Assembly (NCBI GenBank): GCA_041569895.1
Contig: JBFFXF010000309.1
Coordinates: forward strand, 1 to 8,280
Length of the DNA: 8,280 nt
Direction of reading: 5' to 3'
Source: JBFFXF01 sp041569895
Lineage (GTDB): Bacteria; Planctomycetota; UBA8108; JACQVS01
In this document: piece by piece, positions 1 through 5,585 of the stretch
Layout of the letters: each line of letters opens with the position of its first letter
Position numbering within the stretch: the first letter of the stretch is position 1
Made by a program: the position numbers and the translations under genes
The notes under the pieces: model-generated
Seen by the model: the letters and a program-made list of their open reading frames with translations, nothing else
The model's database searches: none
What the model was told of the DNA's origin: nothing

Positions 1-1
1 C

Positions 2-505
2 CTCGACGTCCTGGGCTCGGTCCTCGGGGATGAGAAGACCGGCAGGCTCTACCGCCGCCTGGTGTACGAGAAGGAGCTCGCGCAGGACGTCAGCGCGGGG
101 CAATGGTCGTCGATGCTCGCATCGGTGTTCGTGATCCAGGTGACCGCGCGCCCCGGCGTCGAGCTCGAGGCGATCGAGCGAGAGGTCGACGACGTCATCA
201 AGGGACTGCGCGACGACCCGCCGACCGAACGCGAGTGCGCCCGGGCGCGCAACGGCATCGAGATGTCGTTCTGGCACGGCGTCGAGTCGGTGGCGAGTCG
301 CGCCGACCTCCTCAATCAGTACCAGTTCTATCTCGGGGATCCGGGCGCCCTCGCCAGGGACATCGAGCGTTACCGGAAGGTGACGCCGCGCAGCGTGCTG
401 CGGTGGGCGGACGAGGTGCTGCGGTCCGATGGGCGCGTGACGCTCCGCATCGTGCCCGCGAGCGCGGGCGACGCGGCCGCGAGCGAGACGGGAGGAGGCC
501 GATGA
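2..505 (+). CDS. M16 family zinc peptidase, C-terminal part (5' end outside window)
   Basis: The frame is open from the left window edge and gives 167 visible residues before TGA. The stretch reading GSVLGDEKTGRLYRRLV, followed by YEKELAQDVSA, is typical of the C-terminal domain of M16B (pitrilysin/processing-peptidase-like) proteins, so only the second half is present. The HxxEH zinc site of the family lies in the N-terminal domain and cannot be seen here. In this half the Arg and Tyr of the usual R-E-K...A-Y substrate-binding pair are replaced by Tyr (codon 65-67) and Gln (codon 83-85). Such a subunit is normally the zinc-bearing partner of a heterodimer. Its TGA overlaps the ATG of the next M16 gene (ATGA), which implies translational coupling and probable 1:1 synthesis. 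An internal GTG at 62 could be read as a start, but the family similarity continues upstream of it. Family assignment is secure; that the missing half is catalytic is inference. Confidence 0.9.
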   Translation, partial: LDVLGSVLGDEKTGRLYRRLVYEKELAQDVSAGQWSSMLASVFVIQVTARPGVELEAIEREVDDVIKGLRDDPPTERECARARNGIEMSFWHGVESVASRADLLNQYQFYLGDPGALARDIERYRKVTPRSVLRWADEVLRSDGRVTLRIVPASAGDAAASETGGGR

Positions 506-1971
506 ACACCCCTCGCGTGGTCGCGACTGTCCTGCTCGCGGCGTTGGTCCCGGGCCTGTCGTCCTGCTGGTTCGGCTTCCGCGCTCCGCTGCCCGACGTG
601 CCGCCGCTGCCACCGGTGCGACCGCAGCTCCCCGAGACGGCCACGGTGCGCGAGGGAATCAAGCTGTGGCACGTGCACGCGACCCAGGTGCCGGCGGTGT
701 CGCTCATCGTCCACCTCCCGGTCGGCGCTGTCGATGACCCCGCCGGCAAGGCCGGGCTCGCGGCGTTGACGGCGACCATGCTGGACGAGGGCGCCGGCGA
801 GCGCGGCGCCCTCGAGCTCGCCGACGAGATCGACTTCCTCGGCGCCAGTCTCGGCGTCGGCGCCGACCACGAGGGCACCACCGTGTCTCTCCAGGTGCTG
901 CGTCGCAATCTCGAGCCGGCGCTCGATATCCTCGCCGACGTGCTCCTGCGTCCGAGGTTCGAGGAGAAGGAGTGGAACCGCGTCAAGACGCTCTGGTCGA
1001 ACGATCTCGTGCAGCGGAACGAGAACCCGAGCCTGGTGGCGCGGCTGGTGGGCAACCGCGTCTTCTTCGGCGACGAGCACCCGTACGGCCGGCCGGTCTC
1101 CGGATACATCTCGAGCGTCGAGTCGATCGAGCTCGACGACGTCAAGGCGTTCTACACGCAGCGGTATCGGCCCGGCGGAGTGACCGTCGTCGCGGCCGGC
1201 GACATCGAGACGCCGGCGCTCGCGGCGCTCCTCGCGGCTCGATTCGAGGGCTGGAGCGATCGCGGCGCGGCGCCCGCGAGTCGCTCGATCCCATCGATCC
1301 CGCCGGAACGTCCACGCCTGGTCGTCGTCGACAAGCCGGGATCGACGCAGACCGTCATCCGCGTCGTCGGACCCGGGATCTCGCGTCACTCACCCGACTA
1401 CACCGAGCTCTCGCTCCTGAACGTGATCTTCGGCGGCTCGTTCACCAGCCGCCTGATGAGCAACCTCCGCGAGACGCACGGCTACACCTACGGCGCCGGC
1501 AGCGGTTTCATGCAGATGCGAGGACAGGGAACGTTCGTCTCCGGAACGCCGGTCCGGCGCGACGTCACCGGCGAATCGCTCGCCGAGCTGGCGAAGGAGT
1601 ATCGCCGCATCGCCGCTGGGCCGATCACCTCCGACGAGATCAACAAGGCGCGCTCCTCACTGCGCCAGGGCGTGGTCGAGAGCTTCGAGACCCTGGCCGG
1701 CACCGTCAGACGCTTCGCGAACCTCGCCGAGAACGGCCTCGACCCGCTCGAGCTGACCCGTTTCCTTGCCGAGATCGAGTCCGTCGACCGGAAGACCCTC
1801 GTCGACACCGCCGCGAAGTACATCGACTGGGACGCGGCCACCATCGTCCTCATCGGCGACCGCGCGACCATCGAGCCGCAAGTGCCGGCGATCGCGGCCG
1901 ATGAGGCGGAGGAGATCCTGGTTGTCGATGAAGAGGGCCGCCGGCAGGCGGGGGGAACGGGAGCACGGTAG
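502..1971 (+). CDS. M16 family peptidase-like lipoprotein lacking the HxxEH zinc site
   Basis: The 489-residue product has a lipoprotein signal peptide: N-terminal TPR, a hydrophobic stretch at about 6-19, and lipobox LSSC with Cys22. A Pro-rich linker (29-44) follows, then two M16 domains. The segment that should hold HxxEH reads GLAALTATML (85-94), with Ala88, Ala91 and Thr92 at the His, Glu and His positions, so zinc catalysis is not expected. The C-terminal domain keeps the substrate-binding pair in LRETHGYTYG, with Arg323 and Tyr330 in the canonical spacing. In known bacterial M16 heterodimers one subunit carries HxxEH and the other the R/Y pair; this protein fits the second role. The start is set by the ATGA overlap with the upstream M16 gene and by GGAGGAGG at 491-498. 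It is probably anchored in the outer membrane facing the periplasm, acting with its neighbour on peptides. The substrate is unknown. Confidence 0.93.
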   Translation: MNTPRVVATVLLAALVPGLSSCWFGFRAPLPDVPPLPPVRPQLPETATVREGIKLWHVHATQVPAVSLIVHLPVGAVDDPAGKAGLAALTATMLDEGAGERGALELADEIDFLGASLGVGADHEGTTVSLQVLRRNLEPALDILADVLLRPRFEEKEWNRVKTLWSNDLVQRNENPSLVARLVGNRVFFGDEHPYGRPVSGYISSVESIELDDVKAFYTQRYRPGGVTVVAAGDIETPALAALLAARFEGWSDRGAAPASRSIPSIPPERPRLVVVDKPGSTQTVIRVVGPGISRHSPDYTELSLLNVIFGGSFTSRLMSNLRETHGYTYGAGSGFMQMRGQGTFVSGTPVRRDVTGESLAELAKEYRRIAAGPITSDEINKARSSLRQGVVESFETLAGTVRRFANLAENGLDPLELTRFLAEIESVDRKTLVDTAAKYIDWDAATIVLIGDRATIEPQVPAIAADEAEEILVVDEEGRRQAGGTGAR

Positions 1972-1978
1972 CGGCGCC

Positions 1979-2038
1979 TCGTGCTCGTCCTCGTTCCCGT
2001 ACCCGTTCCCGTTCCCGTGCCCGGTCCCGTGCCCGAAA
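1979..2038 (+). repeat. Hexanucleotide tandem array, consensus CCGTNC
   Basis: About nine six-base units run in register straight after the M16 stop codon. They read TCGTGC, TCGTCC, TCGTTC, CCGTAC, CCGTTC twice, CCGTGC, CCGGTC and CCGTGC, fading into CCGAAA. The array is degenerate at its ends and purest in the middle. In one frame it would encode a Val-Pro repeat, but no gene signals accompany that reading. The same unit family recurs on the same strand at 5544-5585. Confidence 0.85.
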
Positions 2039-2119
2039 CCCTCGTCGTCGTTCCAGCGCTCGACGTCGGGGCCGAGCGCGCGGCGTGCCGTCCCGATTCC
2101 GACGTCCGATTCGGAGACC

Positions 2120-2161
2120 GATTCCGACTCCGACTCCGACTCCGACTCCGAGTCCGAGTTC
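2120..2161 (+). repeat. Hexanucleotide tandem array, consensus GACTCC
   Basis: Seven units: GATTCC, four exact GACTCC, GAGTCC and GAGTTC. This is a different six-base unit from the array at 1979. It sits about 80 bases further on, after a stretch holding looser copies (GATTCC, GACGTC, CGATTC). It grades directly into the period-7 array that follows. No function can be read from it. Confidence 0.85.
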
Positions 2162-2200
2162 AGAGCTCAGAGGTCAGAGGTCAGACTCAGAGATCCGAGA
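2160..2200 (+). repeat. Heptanucleotide array, consensus TCAGAGG
   Basis: Units read TCAGAGC, TCAGAGG twice, a shortened TCAGAC, TCAGAGA and TCCGAGA. The period is about 7 with one contraction, contiguous with the GACTCC array before it. The change of period at an intact boundary makes this a mosaic of short repeats, not one drifted satellite. Confidence 0.7.
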
Positions 2201-2224
2201 GCGATTTCCGAGGACCATTCCCCA

Positions 2225-2260
2225 CAATCTGCGTCATCTGCGCAATCTGCGTAATCTGCG
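2225..2260 (+). repeat. Nonanucleotide array, consensus (C/T)AATCTGCG
   Basis: Four nine-base units: CAATCTGCG, TCATCTGCG, CAATCTGCG and TAATCTGCG. Read in the three forward frames this gives I-C-V, L-R-N or S-A-Q-like repeats, and on the reverse strand A-D-Y-like repeats, none with a coding context. There are no spacers, so it is not a CRISPR array. Confidence 0.8.
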
Positions 2261-2276
2261 TTCCCGTCTTGTTCTT

Positions 2277-2311
2277 TTCCTGCGTTCCTGCGGACTCCTG
2301 CCTTCCTGCTG
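2277..2311 (+). repeat. TCCTGC-rich repeat tract
   Basis: TTCCTGCG occurs twice in a row, followed by GACTCCTGCC and TTCCTGCTG, so the core TCCTGC occurs four times with a spacing of 8-10 bases. It closes the repeat-rich gap at 1972-2363, which otherwise holds no gene that I can support. I saw no clear intrinsic terminator in the gap for either converging transcript. Confidence 0.55.
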
Positions 2312-2363
2312 AATCCGTGCAGGGTCTCGCCCGCGCAGTCGAGCAGCCTCTCGGGGACGAAAC

Positions 2364-2834
2364 TCACGACCTTTTGCCGCCGGGCAGGTCCGGGCGCAGC
2401 ACGCGGACCTCGAATGGCTTCGAGGTGTAGCGTCCGAAGGCCGTGGCGCGGAGGACGTAGTTGCCCGGAAGGAGCTGCTCCATGCGGAATTCGATCGGCT
2501 CCGGCCGCAGCGGGAATCGGAACGTCTTTCCGGAGGAGAGCACCACGGGCTCGCCGAGCTTGTAGGTCCACGTCTGCGACAGGTCGCGCCGCTCGAGCGC
2601 GCCCGCGGGCGATGCGCTGAGCTCGATCCGCAGCTCGTCGAAGGAGACCGCGCGCGAGGTCTGGTTGGTGATGGCGAGGTCGAACGAGCTCGCCCGGCCC
2701 GGCTGAAAGATGCGCGTCGACGTCGGCAGGATGCTCACCGTCATGTCCTCCGGCCCGAGCTCGGCGAGGGGCACGGCGGAGCAGCCGCAGAGGGCGACGA
2801 GCGCGACGAGCAGAACCTGCAGGGTCCTGTTCAT
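2364..2834 (-). CDS. Small lipoprotein with Ig-like (BsuPI-like) beta-sandwich domain
   Basis: A 156-residue product. Residues 1-18 look like a lipoprotein signal: Arg3, hydrophobic LQVLLVALVAL, then LCGC with Cys18 as the likely lipidated residue. That lipobox is slightly unusual, with Cys at -2. The mature part has the pattern of an immunoglobulin-like beta sandwich: FDLAITNQTSRAVSF at about 51-65, a variable middle, then LLPGNYVLRATAFG and FEVRVLR near the end. The x-F-x-L-x-I-x-N-x-(S/T) strand and the late P-G-N-Y-x-L-x-A strand resemble the BsuPI-type and related proteinase-inhibitor or adhesin folds, but this similarity is weak. The ATG start gives a complete signal peptide. No strong ribosome binding site precedes it. 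It lies 80 bases downstream of the regulator gene on the same strand, so it may be co-transcribed with it. Function unknown. Confidence 0.8.
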   Translation of the reverse strand: MNRTLQVLLVALVALCGCSAVPLAELGPEDMTVSILPTSTRIFQPGRASSFDLAITNQTSRAVSFDELRIELSASPAGALERRDLSQTWTYKLGEPVVLSSGKTFRFPLRPEPIEFRMEQLLPGNYVLRATAFGRYTSKPFEVRVLRPDLPGGKRS

Positions 2835-2914
2835 GCCGCAGAGTGTTCCACGACGGCGCGACGAGCGCAAGCCCCGATACCGGTTCAGGGGCGTGCGGGA
2901 ACACGAGTCGGGAG

Positions 2915-3259
2915 TCAGTTGAGCTCGGTGCGGCGTCGCCTGCGGCGGCGACCGGTGCCGCGCACGGCGTCGAGCAGAGTCTGGAGGTTGTCGAGGTATG
3001 CGTTGAGCGCCTCCTTGCCCCGGTCGCTCAGCTTGCACGTCGTGCACGTCTTGCCACTCTCGCGTCGCTTCGTCGTCACCAGGTAACCCTTGCGCTCGAG
3101 CGTCTTGATGTGAACGCAGAGGTTGCCGTCGGTCATCCCGAGGAGACGCTTGAGCTCGATGAAGCTGAGGACCTCGCGCTCCTTGAGCACCGAAGCGATC
3201 GAGAGGCGGCTTTTTTCGTGGAGTGTCGGGTCGAGTTGGTGGATGATTCGCGGATCCAT
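2915..3259 (-). CDS. Winged helix-turn-helix transcriptional regulator (HTH_34 / MarR-ArsR-like)
   Basis: A 114-residue one-domain DNA-binding protein. It opens with ...LDPTLHEKSRLSIASVL, then has a helix-turn-helix LSFIELKRLLGMTDGNLCVH (31-50), a following helix IKTLERKGYL (51-60) and a wing of about 61-77. A dimerisation-type helix RGKEALNAYLDNLQTLLDAV comes next. This matches the compact winged-helix family often annotated as HTH_34. The wing contains KTCTTCKLS, with Cys72 and Cys75 as a CxxC, where relatives usually have a plain Thr/Tyr strand. Cys48 lies in the recognition helix. A thiol or metal sensor is possible but unproven. The C-terminus carries seven consecutive Arg (104-110). Its ATG overlaps the TAA of an upstream small ORF (TAATG) and has no ribosome binding site of its own, suggesting coupled translation. 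It is divergent from the isomerase gene at 3513, a plausible target along with its own operon. Confidence 0.88.
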   Translation of the reverse strand: MDPRIIHQLDPTLHEKSRLSIASVLKEREVLSFIELKRLLGMTDGNLCVHIKTLERKGYLVTTKRRESGKTCTTCKLSDRGKEALNAYLDNLQTLLDAVRGTGRRRRRRRTELN

Positions 3260-3429
3260 TACGCCAGCGTGCTCGGCACGAGCTCTCTTCCTGTCGCGTA
3301 CCGCAAGAACAGCTTCCGCAACTCGGAGCCAGCGTTCGGAGACGCGAGCGCTGGGAACGCCTTCCGGAGCGCCTCGGGTGAATCGCCCCCGGACGAGTTG
3401 CGGACGAGTTGCTCGTTGTGGCGTGCCAA
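3259..3429 (-). CDS. Possible small leader ORF coupled to the regulator
   Basis: The frame ends in TAA overlapping the regulator's ATG by one base. From a TTG at 3429 it would give 56 residues, including two amphipathic-looking helices (SPEALRKAFPAL and SELRKLFLRYATG). By my hand count about four fifths of its codons end in G or C, which fits the coding bias of the window. The regulator's lack of a ribosome binding site makes an upstream coupled ORF useful. Against it: no ATG, no clear ribosome binding site, and no family I recognise. A longer version from a TTG at 3513 would run through the -10 element and the hairpin at 3469-3492, which is unlikely. It could also be a decayed gene remnant. 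Confidence 0.35.
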   Translation of the reverse strand: MARHNEQLVRNSSGGDSPEALRKAFPALASPNAGSELRKLFLRYATGRELVPSTLA

Positions 3430-3441
3430 CGACCCGGAGAC

Positions 3442-3450
3442 ACTATAGCA
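3442..3450 (-). promoter_or_regulatory. Extended -10 promoter for the small ORF/regulator/lipoprotein genes
   Basis: On the minus strand the sequence reads TGCTATAGT: a -10 hexamer TATAGT (five of six matches to consensus) preceded by the TG of an extended -10. A poor -35 candidate, TTTCAT, lies 18 bases upstream. Transcription would start near 3435. That is only a few bases before the TTG at 3429, so the small ORF would be nearly leaderless. It lies between the divergent regulator and isomerase genes, where an autoregulator would bind. Confidence 0.45.
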
Positions 3451-3468
3451 AGACGCAGGACCTGTATG

Positions 3469-3492
3469 AAAGGCGGGAGTCGCGCCTTTTTT
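3469..3492 (+). terminator. Hairpin plus T-run just before the isomerase gene
   Basis: AAAGGCG (3469-3475) and CGCCTTT (3483-3489) form a perfect 7-bp stem with a 7-base loop GGAGTCG, followed by TTT. The stem and T-tract together present six T in a row at 3487-3492. This is the shape of an intrinsic terminator for plus-strand transcription. It ends 20 bases before the isomerase ATG and no plus-strand gene precedes it, so it may act as an attenuator in the leader or block read-through from upstream. In the minus direction the stem is not followed by a T-run. Confidence 0.5.
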
Positions 3493-3512
3493 GCGCGCGC
3501 CCCGGAAGTGCA

Positions 3513-4469
3513 ATGATCATGAAGACCATCGATCGCAGGGAGTTCCTCAGAGCGGGCGTTCTCGGCTCGGGCGTGATCGCGGCCGGCGGGACGCTCGTCG
3601 CGGGCTCCGACGCGGACGAGACCGAGAGACCGATTCGCGCCCCGTCGGCTGCGAGCGCGTTCCCGGAACGTGTCGCGGGAGCGCGATTCACGCTGAGTTG
3701 CGCGGGCTACTCGTTCCGCAGCCTGCTGCCGGGGCGAAATCCCGACCCGAAAATGTCCCTAGAAGACTTCATCGATTTCTGCGCGCAGCAGGAGCTGGAC
3801 GGCGTCGAGCTCACGTCGTACTTCTTTCCGCGCACGGACGACGACTACCTCGCCTCGCTGAAGCGACGGGCGTTCGTCAACGGCCTGGCGGTGACCGGCA
3901 CGCCCGTCGGCAACAACTTCTGTCACCCGCCGGGGGCGGAGCGCGACGGTCAACTGCGGCACGTGCGCGAGTGGACCGACCGGGCTGCGCTCCTCGGCGC
4001 GCCGTGCGTGCGCGTCTTCGGAGGCAGCGCGCCGCGCGGCGTGTCGGTCGACCAGGCCACCGCCTGGTGCGTCGACTCGTTGAAGCAGGCATGCAAGCAC
4101 GCGGGGAAACGAGGCGTCGTCCTGGCGATCGAGAACCACGGCGGGATCACCGCGACGGCCGAGCAGGTGATCGGCCTGGTGCGAACGGTCGACTCGCCCT
4201 GGCTCGGCATCAATCTCGACACCGGCAATTTCCACGAGCGCGACCCGTACGAGGAGATCGAGCGAGCCGCGCCGCACGCCGTCGTCGTGCAGCTCAAGGT
4301 CGAGGTCGGCCGTGGCAGCTCGAAGCGTCCGGCGGACGTCGAGCGCATTCTCGGCATTCTTCGACGCAGCGGTTTTCGGGGCGTCATCGCGCTCGAGTAC
4401 GAGGCGAGCGAGGACCCGCTGACGGCCGTGCCGCGCCACCTCGCGGAGCTCAGGCGCCTGGTGCGGTAG
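3513..4469 (+). CDS. Tat-exported sugar phosphate isomerase/epimerase-like TIM barrel protein
   Basis: A 318-residue product. The N-terminus carries a twin-arginine signal: DRREFLRAG (Arg8-Arg9), then a hydrophobic stretch to about residue 33. The mature part is a xylose-isomerase-like TIM barrel (AP endonuclease 2 superfamily). Likely metal ligands and active-site residues are Glu99 in DGVELTSYFF, Glu207 in AIENHGG, Asp236 in NLDTGNFHE, and the terminal Glu of LEYEASEDP (295/297). The usual H-x-K-D strand appears as VVVQLKVEV, which keeps the Lys but lacks the His. Proteins of this family isomerise or epimerise sugars and inositols; the substrate here cannot be told. GGAAG at 3504-3508 serves either ATG 3513 or ATG 3519. 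The second would give the common Tat form MKTIDRREF and is nearly as likely. The 3' end overlaps the convergent lipoprotein gene by 20 bases. Confidence 0.9.
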   Translation: MIMKTIDRREFLRAGVLGSGVIAAGGTLVAGSDADETERPIRAPSAASAFPERVAGARFTLSCAGYSFRSLLPGRNPDPKMSLEDFIDFCAQQELDGVELTSYFFPRTDDDYLASLKRRAFVNGLAVTGTPVGNNFCHPPGAERDGQLRHVREWTDRAALLGAPCVRVFGGSAPRGVSVDQATAWCVDSLKQACKHAGKRGVVLAIENHGGITATAEQVIGLVRTVDSPWLGINLDTGNFHERDPYEEIERAAPHAVVVQLKVEVGRGSSKRPADVERILGILRRSGFRGVIALEYEASEDPLTAVPRHLAELRRLVR

Positions 4470-4950
4470 CCAGCGCGATGCGGAGCCGCTCGTCCTCGAG
4501 GAGCTCCTCCATGGCGACCGCGAGCGCTCGTCGCAGCGAGGCGAAGCGTCCCTCACGCGGGTAGACCGCGCTCCACCCGCCGACGGTGACGTGCACCTCG
4601 AGGAGCGGCACGCCGCCGTCCTCGAGCGGCACGAGGTCGAGGGAGAGTCGCAGCTCTCGACCCGCGCCGTCCCGGACGGCGACGCCGCGGCGGCCGAGCT
4701 CCTTCTCGAGCGCGAGGAGGAACTCCTCGGTCCACTGTGACCGCTCGATCTCGTAGCTGTGACAGCAGGACCGCAGCACCGCCTTCCATTCCGGCGGCGC
4801 CGCGTTCGCCAGCGACACGGCGGTCCCGGCCGGGAAGCTCTGCCGCGCCGGATCGATCTCCACCACCGGCACCGGCAGTGGACGGAGCTCGTGACGGCAC
4901 GCGGACGCGAGGAGCGCGGCGAGCGCGAAAACCACGAGCCGCGCCTTCAT
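4450..4950 (-). CDS. Lipoprotein of unknown function, last gene of the symporter operon
   Basis: A 166-residue product with a lipoprotein-type signal: MKAR, then hydrophobic LVVFALAALLASA, with Cys18 in ASAC, an acceptable but not optimal lipobox. A Pro-rich linker (PLPVPVVEIDP) follows. The mature domain shows a helix WTEEFLLALEKELGRRG at about 73-89, strands LRLSLDLVPLE and LLEVHVTVG, and a long C-terminal helix SLRRALAVAMEELLEDERL. This strand-helix arrangement recalls small periplasmic lipoproteins of the LptE or ABC-auxiliary kind, but I do not recognise the family. A vicinal Cys62-Cys63 pair lies in the mature domain. Its ATG overlaps the TGA of the two-TM gene upstream (ATGA), with GGGGAG at 4956-4961 as ribosome binding site. 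It is therefore translationally coupled to that gene and probably co-functional with it in the envelope. Confidence 0.82.
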   Translation of the reverse strand: MKARLVVFALAALLASACRHELRPLPVPVVEIDPARQSFPAGTAVSLANAAPPEWKAVLRSCCHSYEIERSQWTEEFLLALEKELGRRGVAVRDGAGRELRLSLDLVPLEDGGVPLLEVHVTVGGWSAVYPREGRFASLRRALAVAMEELLEDERLRIALATAPGA

Positions 4951-5387
4951 TCGGACTCCCCGAGCATCGTCGCGAGCCGCCGCCGGTAGTCCTCCGTGAT
5001 GGCGGTCAGCTTCTTGACGTCACGCCACGCCCAGAGGTGCAGGAACACCTGGAAGGCGAGATAGAGGGACGCGGCGCCGGAGAGAAACACGGCGAGCAGG
5101 AGCGTCGGGTCTCCCTGCTTCATCAGCAGGAAGCTCGCCGCGGCAGCGACGATGGCGACGATGAAGAGCGGACGCATCAGCCGCCAGCCGAGGCGGCGGA
5201 AGATGGCGTGCTCGACCTGGATCGAGAAGGCGTGGCGGTCGTGGCGATCCTTGATCGAGAGGAACTCCCAGAACGGCGCCAGATCGGGACGCTCGGCCTC
5301 CAGCCGACCCAGGACGTCCTCGAGCATGCGCGGCGACGCGCGCTCCTCGTTGATCACCTCGGCGAGCGCTTCAGGTACCTGGCTCAT
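4947..5387 (-). CDS. Two-TM membrane protein of unknown function in the symporter operon
   Basis: A 146-residue product. The N-terminal 70 residues are soluble and charged, with helices around EALAEVINEERAS and MLEDVLGRLEAERPDL and a His/Arg-rich part KDRHDRHAF. Two hydrophobic segments form a hairpin: about 73-89 (PLFIVAIVAAAASFLLM) and 95-120 (TLLLAVFLSGAASLYLAFQV and beyond). A basic/charged tail WRDVKKLTAITEDYRRRL follows. Positive charges flank both outer ends, so N- and C-termini are predicted in the cytoplasm with only a few residues (KQGDP) outside. The start overlaps the end of the 41-residue protein gene by 17 bases, and the stop overlaps the lipoprotein start (ATGA). The tight packing suggests it works with the symporter or the lipoprotein. 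I do not recognise the family. Confidence 0.82.
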   Translation of the reverse strand: MSQVPEALAEVINEERASPRMLEDVLGRLEAERPDLAPFWEFLSIKDRHDRHAFSIQVEHAIFRRLGWRLMRPLFIVAIVAAAASFLLMKQGDPTLLLAVFLSGAASLYLAFQVFLHLWAWRDVKKLTAITEDYRRRLATMLGESE

Positions 5388-5496
5388 CGGGGACCTTCTT
5401 CTTGCCGCTCAGCAGCACCCGGGTGAAGCAGAAGATGTTCAGGGAGATGACGATGACCCAGGTGATGGTCATGAAGAGGATCGCGCCGGTGTCCAT
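5371..5496 (-). CDS. 41-residue single-TM protein, putative NSS symporter small subunit (MetS-like)
   Basis: The product has a hydrophobic segment from about Ala5 to Val27 (AILFMTITWVIVISLNIFCF and on), then a basic end SGKKK and a short polar tail VPDEPGT. It would be a single-pass protein with its C-terminus in the cytoplasm. Small single-TM partners are known next to NSS transporters, for example MetS with MetP in Corynebacterium, and this gene is the next one downstream of the NSS gene. Start choice is firm: minus-strand GGAGGAG at 5499-5505 lies just before ATG 5496, and the signal is the strongest in the operon. A longer in-frame reading from 5622 would run through the CCGTNC hexamer array and encode a Gly-Thr repeat, so I reject it. 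Role as transporter partner is inferred from position and shape; sequence identity to MetS is not evident. Confidence 0.78.
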   Translation of the reverse strand: MDTGAILFMTITWVIVISLNIFCFTRVLLSGKKKVPDEPGT

Positions 5497-5543
5497 GTCT
5501 CCTCCGGAGCTAAAGAGCCGCGCACGAATCGAGGCCCCCGCCT

Positions 5544-5585
5544 CCGTACCCGTACCCGTACCCGTACCCGTTCCCGTTCCCGATT
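5544..5585 (+). repeat. CCGTAC/CCGTTC hexamer array inside the symporter operon
   Basis: Four exact CCGTAC units, then two CCGTTC and a decayed CCGATT, in the 156-base gap between the symporter stop and the small-subunit start. A 7-bp inverted repeat, CGAATCG at 5525-5531 and CGATTCG at 5581-5587, brackets the array. In the mRNA (minus sense) it reads as GTACGG/GAACGG units. It belongs to the same unit family and strand orientation as the array at 1979-2038. Confidence 0.88.

Noticed and set aside
103..501. N-terminal extension of the second M16 gene
   Set aside because: It overlaps the first M16 gene in another frame; the lipoprotein signal peptide and ATGA junction fix the start at 502.
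2225..2260. CRISPR-like array
   Set aside because: Units are nine bases with no spacers, so it is a plain tandem repeat.
1981..2430. Plus-strand ORFs encoding Val-Pro, Ser-Asp and Ile-Cys repeats
   Set aside because: All are translations of the short tandem arrays, have no supporting ribosome binding site or domain, and run into the opposite-strand lipoprotein gene.
2835..3443. Long minus-strand frame fused upstream of the Ig-like lipoprotein
   Set aside because: The lipoprotein signal peptide begins at ATG 2834, and the upstream part is an out-of-frame reading of the winged-helix gene.
3513..4564. Other frames across the isomerase gene on both strands
   Set aside because: They are Arg/Ala-rich frame shadows, while the chosen frame carries the Tat motif and the TIM-barrel motifs.
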